A stretch of DNA of 64,000 nucleotides, taken from contig NZ_LYWZ01000002.1 of the NCBI RefSeq assembly GCF_001661965.1, forward strand, positions 124,001 through 188,000, read 5' to 3'. The notes below the pieces were generated by a model. The model was not told the DNA's origin. It made no database searches and saw nothing but the letters and a program-made list of their open reading frames with translations. This document shows, piece by piece, positions 62,077-64,000 of this stretch (positions are counted from its first letter, which is position 1; each line of letters opens with the position of its first letter). The translations under genes were made by a program, and so were the position numbers. This DNA comes from Croceicoccus mobilis. GTDB taxonomy: Bacteria; Pseudomonadota; Alphaproteobacteria; Sphingomonadales; Sphingomonadaceae.

Positions 62077-62556
62077 ATGAAATCCGATCCCAAAGTCGTC
62101 GAGTACCTCAACAAGGCGCTCACCAACGAACTCACCGCGATCAACCAGTACTGGCTGCATTATCGCGTGCTGCACCATTGGGGCATCGAGAAGCTGGCCG
62201 ACAAGGAGCGCGAGGAATCGATCGACGAGATGAAGCACGCCGATATTCTGGCGGAGCGCATTCTCTTCCTCGACGGGCTTCCCAATTTCCAGGCGATGCA
62301 CAAGCTGAAGGTCGGCGAAACGGTCGAGGAGATCCTCAAGGCCGATCTCGCGCTGGAGATGGAGGCGATCCCGCTGCTGCGCGATGCGGTCGAATATTCC
62401 GAAAGCGTGCGCGACTATGTGAGCCGCGAGATTTTCGAGCGTATCCTTGAGAGCGAGGAGGAGCATGTCGACTTCCTCGAAACCCAGTTCGAGATGATCG
62501 AGCGGATGGGCCTGCCCAACTACGTCCAGATCCAGAGCAAGCCCGCCGAGGGCTGA
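62077..62556 (+). CDS. bfr: Bacterioferritin
   Basis: The 159-aa protein matches E. coli Bfr throughout: LNKALTNELTAINQYWLHYR, ESIDEMKHADILAERILFLDGLPN (the Met binds heme between subunits), and LESEEEHVDFLETQFEMIERMGLPNY. The diiron ferroxidase ligands (Glu, Glu-x-x-His pairs) are present. It stores iron as a 24-mer. It follows bfd and precedes a small membrane protein by 2 bp. An earlier in-frame ATG at 62008 is non-homologous. Confidence 0.96.
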   Translation: MKSDPKVVEYLNKALTNELTAINQYWLHYRVLHHWGIEKLADKEREESIDEMKHADILAERILFLDGLPNFQAMHKLKVGETVEEILKADLALEMEAIPLLRDAVEYSESVRDYVSREIFERILESEEEHVDFLETQFEMIERMGLPNYVQIQSKPAEG

Positions 62557-62558
62557 GC

Positions 62559-63020
62559 GTGGAAGAACACACGCCCACGGACAGTTGGGAAGAAGGCCGC
62601 CCCGCCACGCCGACACCGATCGGCGCGGCGCTGAAGGCGGCGCGCGCCAGACGTTTCAAATGGGCGATGCTGACCGCGATCGTGCTGTTGGGCACGACCG
62701 TGCTGATCGGCCTGTGGCTTGCCCTGTCCGCACACGCGCCGACCACGATCGAAACCGATGCCGCCAGCGGCGACCTGCTGGTCAGGGGGCCGGAAAGCGA
62801 ATTCGTGGGCAGCGTCGCTGGCCGGGTCGATGGCCATGGGGTGCGGATCGAGGGGCTGCCCCCCTATCGCGACATAGCCGGCCGCGGCGATGCGCTGCGC
62901 GCGGTCTGTGCGCTGCGGTCGGACCCGACGGCGCAATGGTCGGAAAACAGCGACACGCTGCGCGCCCATCTGAGCGCAGAGGAATTCGACCGGCTTTGCA
63001 GCGAGGCCAGCGCCAGCTGA
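62559..63020 (+). CDS. Hypothetical single-helix membrane protein
   Basis: The 153-aa product starts with GTG at 62559, 2 bp after bfr. A polar, basic N-terminus (ALKAARARRFK) is followed by one helix (WAMLTAIVLLGTTVLIGLWLAL), then a periplasmic domain with one Cys pair (VCALRSDP... LCSEASA). The Arg-rich inside and domain outside fit an N-in anchor. No family is recognised. It is probably cotranscribed with bfr and is convergent with der. Confidence 0.68.
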   Translation: MEEHTPTDSWEEGRPATPTPIGAALKAARARRFKWAMLTAIVLLGTTVLIGLWLALSAHAPTTIETDAASGDLLVRGPESEFVGSVAGRVDGHGVRIEGLPPYRDIAGRGDALRAVCALRSDPTAQWSENSDTLRAHLSAEEFDRLCSEASAS

Positions 63021-63024
63021 CGCC

Positions 63025-64000
63025 TCAGTCCTTCGCGTAGGGGTTTTTCGCGCTGCGCAGATTGAGGCGCACCGGCACCGCCCCGAATCCCAGGTCGCGG
63101 CGAATGCCGTTCACCAGATAGCGGCGATAGCTTTCAGGCAATTGGTCAAGCCGCGAACCGAAGATAACGAAGCGCGGCGGGCGCGCGCCGATCTGGGTGA
63201 TATAACGCATCTTGATCCGCTTGCCGCCCGGTGCTGGCGGCGGATTGGCGGCCAGCGCATCGTCGAACCAGCGGTTGAGGCCAGAGGTCGGCACGCGGCG
63301 ATTCCACTGTTCGCGAATGTCGTGCGCAGCCTGCAGCAGCTGGTCCGTGCCCTTCCCCGTCTTCGCCGACACGGCGACTAAGGGCACGCCGCGCACCTGC
63401 GCCAGACCTTCATCCAGCGCGGCGCGGATGCCGTTGAACAGGGCAGAGGGCTCCGCCGCAACGTCCCATTTGTTGATGGCGACGATCAGGGCGCGGCCTT
63501 CCTCCACCGCATGGGCCGCGATCTTCAGGTCCTGATGTTCAAGACCCAGCGTCGCATCCAGCAGCAGCACGACGACTTCGGCGAAATCGACTGCGTGGCG
63601 CGCGTCGGCGACGGCCATGCGCTCCAGCTTGTCGACCACGCGGGCGCGCTTGCGCATGCCGGCGGTGTCGATCAGCTTCACATCGCGCATCACGCCATCG
63701 CGCGGATCGGTCCAATGCCAGTCGATGGTGATCGAATCGCGGGTGATGCCCGCTTCCGGTCCGGTCAGCAGGCGGTCTTCCTGCAGCAGCCGGTTGATCA
63801 GCGTCGACTTGCCCGCATTCGGGCGGCCGACGATCGCCAGCTTCAACGGGCCAAGCGGCTTTTCCTCGCCGTCGTCCTCTTCGGGAAAAGCCTCTTCAGG
63901 CTGCAGCGGATCAAGGATTGGCAGAATAGCCTCGAACAGGTCGGCAACGCCTTCGCCATGTTCGGCAGAGAGTGCGACCGGATCGCCAAAACCCAGCGCG
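63025..64000 (-). CDS. der: GTPase Der (EngA), 5' end beyond window
   Basis: The visible part is the acidic linker (PEEAFPEEDDGEEKPLG) after the first G domain, the complete second G domain (MKLAIVGRPNAGKSTLINRL, G2 Thr, DTAGM, NKWD) and the KH-like C-terminal domain ending LRSAKNPYAKD. The first G domain continues past position 64000; its end (ALGFGDPVALSAEHGEGVADLFEAIL) is visible. Der is an essential 50S ribosome assembly GTPase. The ATG near 63846 is internal to the gene and not its start. Confidence 0.94.
   Translation of the reverse strand, partial: ALGFGDPVALSAEHGEGVADLFEAILPILDPLQPEEAFPEEDDGEEKPLGPLKLAIVGRPNAGKSTLINRLLQEDRLLTGPEAGITRDSITIDWHWTDPRDGVMRDVKLIDTAGMRKRARVVDKLERMAVADARHAVDFAEVVVLLLDATLGLEHQDLKIAAHAVEEGRALIVAINKWDVAAEPSALFNGIRAALDEGLAQVRGVPLVAVSAKTGKGTDQLLQAAHDIREQWNRRVPTSGLNRWFDDALAANPPPAPGGKRIKMRYITQIGARPPRFVIFGSRLDQLPESYRRYLVNGIRRDLGFGAVPVRLNLRSAKNPYAKD

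Overview
The window is high-GC, densely packed chromosomal DNA from an alphaproteobacterium. Gene content and order point to the Sphingomonadales, probably an Erythrobacteraceae or Sphingomonadaceae relative: a short RpoH, ChpT, the pckA-chvI-chvG-hprK-rapZ-EIIA-HPr block, short-form HisG, and a ParA/SPOR locus. That placement is inference from gene families and synteny; no rRNA gene is present. I see no CRISPR array, insertion sequence, prophage or integron, so this is mostly core genome with a few accessory patches.

Layout. 1-4.8 kb: two TPM-domain proteins, a Nudix hydrolase, a frameshifted STM3941-like gene, a CoA-transferase and a TSUP permease. 4.9-5.4 kb: RNase P RNA (minus strand). 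5.4-10.2 kb: AmpD-type amidase, ChpT, JAMM protease, RluD-type pseudouridine synthase, RpoH, MtgA. 10.2-19.6 kb: TonB receptor, CDF metal exporter, LMW-PTP-like protein, ClpX, ClpP, an exported intradiol-dioxygenase-like lipoprotein, an amidase lipoprotein. 19.6-26.7 kb: trigger factor with a histone-H1-like tail, tRNA-Leu(UAG), SppA, PyrB and a DHOase homologue lacking its metal ligands. 26.8-34.4 kb: pckA, divergent from chvI-chvG-hprK-rapZ-EIIA-HPr (carbon/envelope signalling), then an SPOUT methyltransferase. 34.5-46 kb: a lipoprotein, RmuC, Def, RecR, Fmt, TruA, an MDR reductase, a class A PBP, an M28 peptidase, CobS. 46-49.4 kb: a HxlR-SCP2-like regulator divergent from a compact five-gene set (VOC, GST, DUF1428, SRPBCC, GFA). 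49.3-57.4 kb: J-domain protein, BolA, pirin, HisG-HisD-DUF1993-NusB-ThiL, and H+-pyrophosphatase. 57.5-64 kb: TesB, a ParA/unknown/SPOR-TPR operon, Bfd-Bfr, and the start-truncated der gene.

How it fits together. Several genes belong to envelope growth and recycling (MtgA, class A PBP, AmpD-like amidase, SPOR protein) and to cell-cycle or proteolytic control (ChpT, ClpXP, a ParA operon with a CtrA-like site). The chvIG/hprK/HPr cluster is the known alphaproteobacterial link between envelope state and carbon metabolism and sits head-to-head with pckA.

Most worth a second look: the HxlR-controlled five-gene cassette, which appears inserted between a J-domain gene and cobS; the ParA/unknown/SPOR operon with a CtrA-like box; a strong clpX terminator hairpin embedded in the first codons of the next gene; a 7-bp tandem duplication that explains a broken gene exactly; and a DHOase-like protein with its active site erased.
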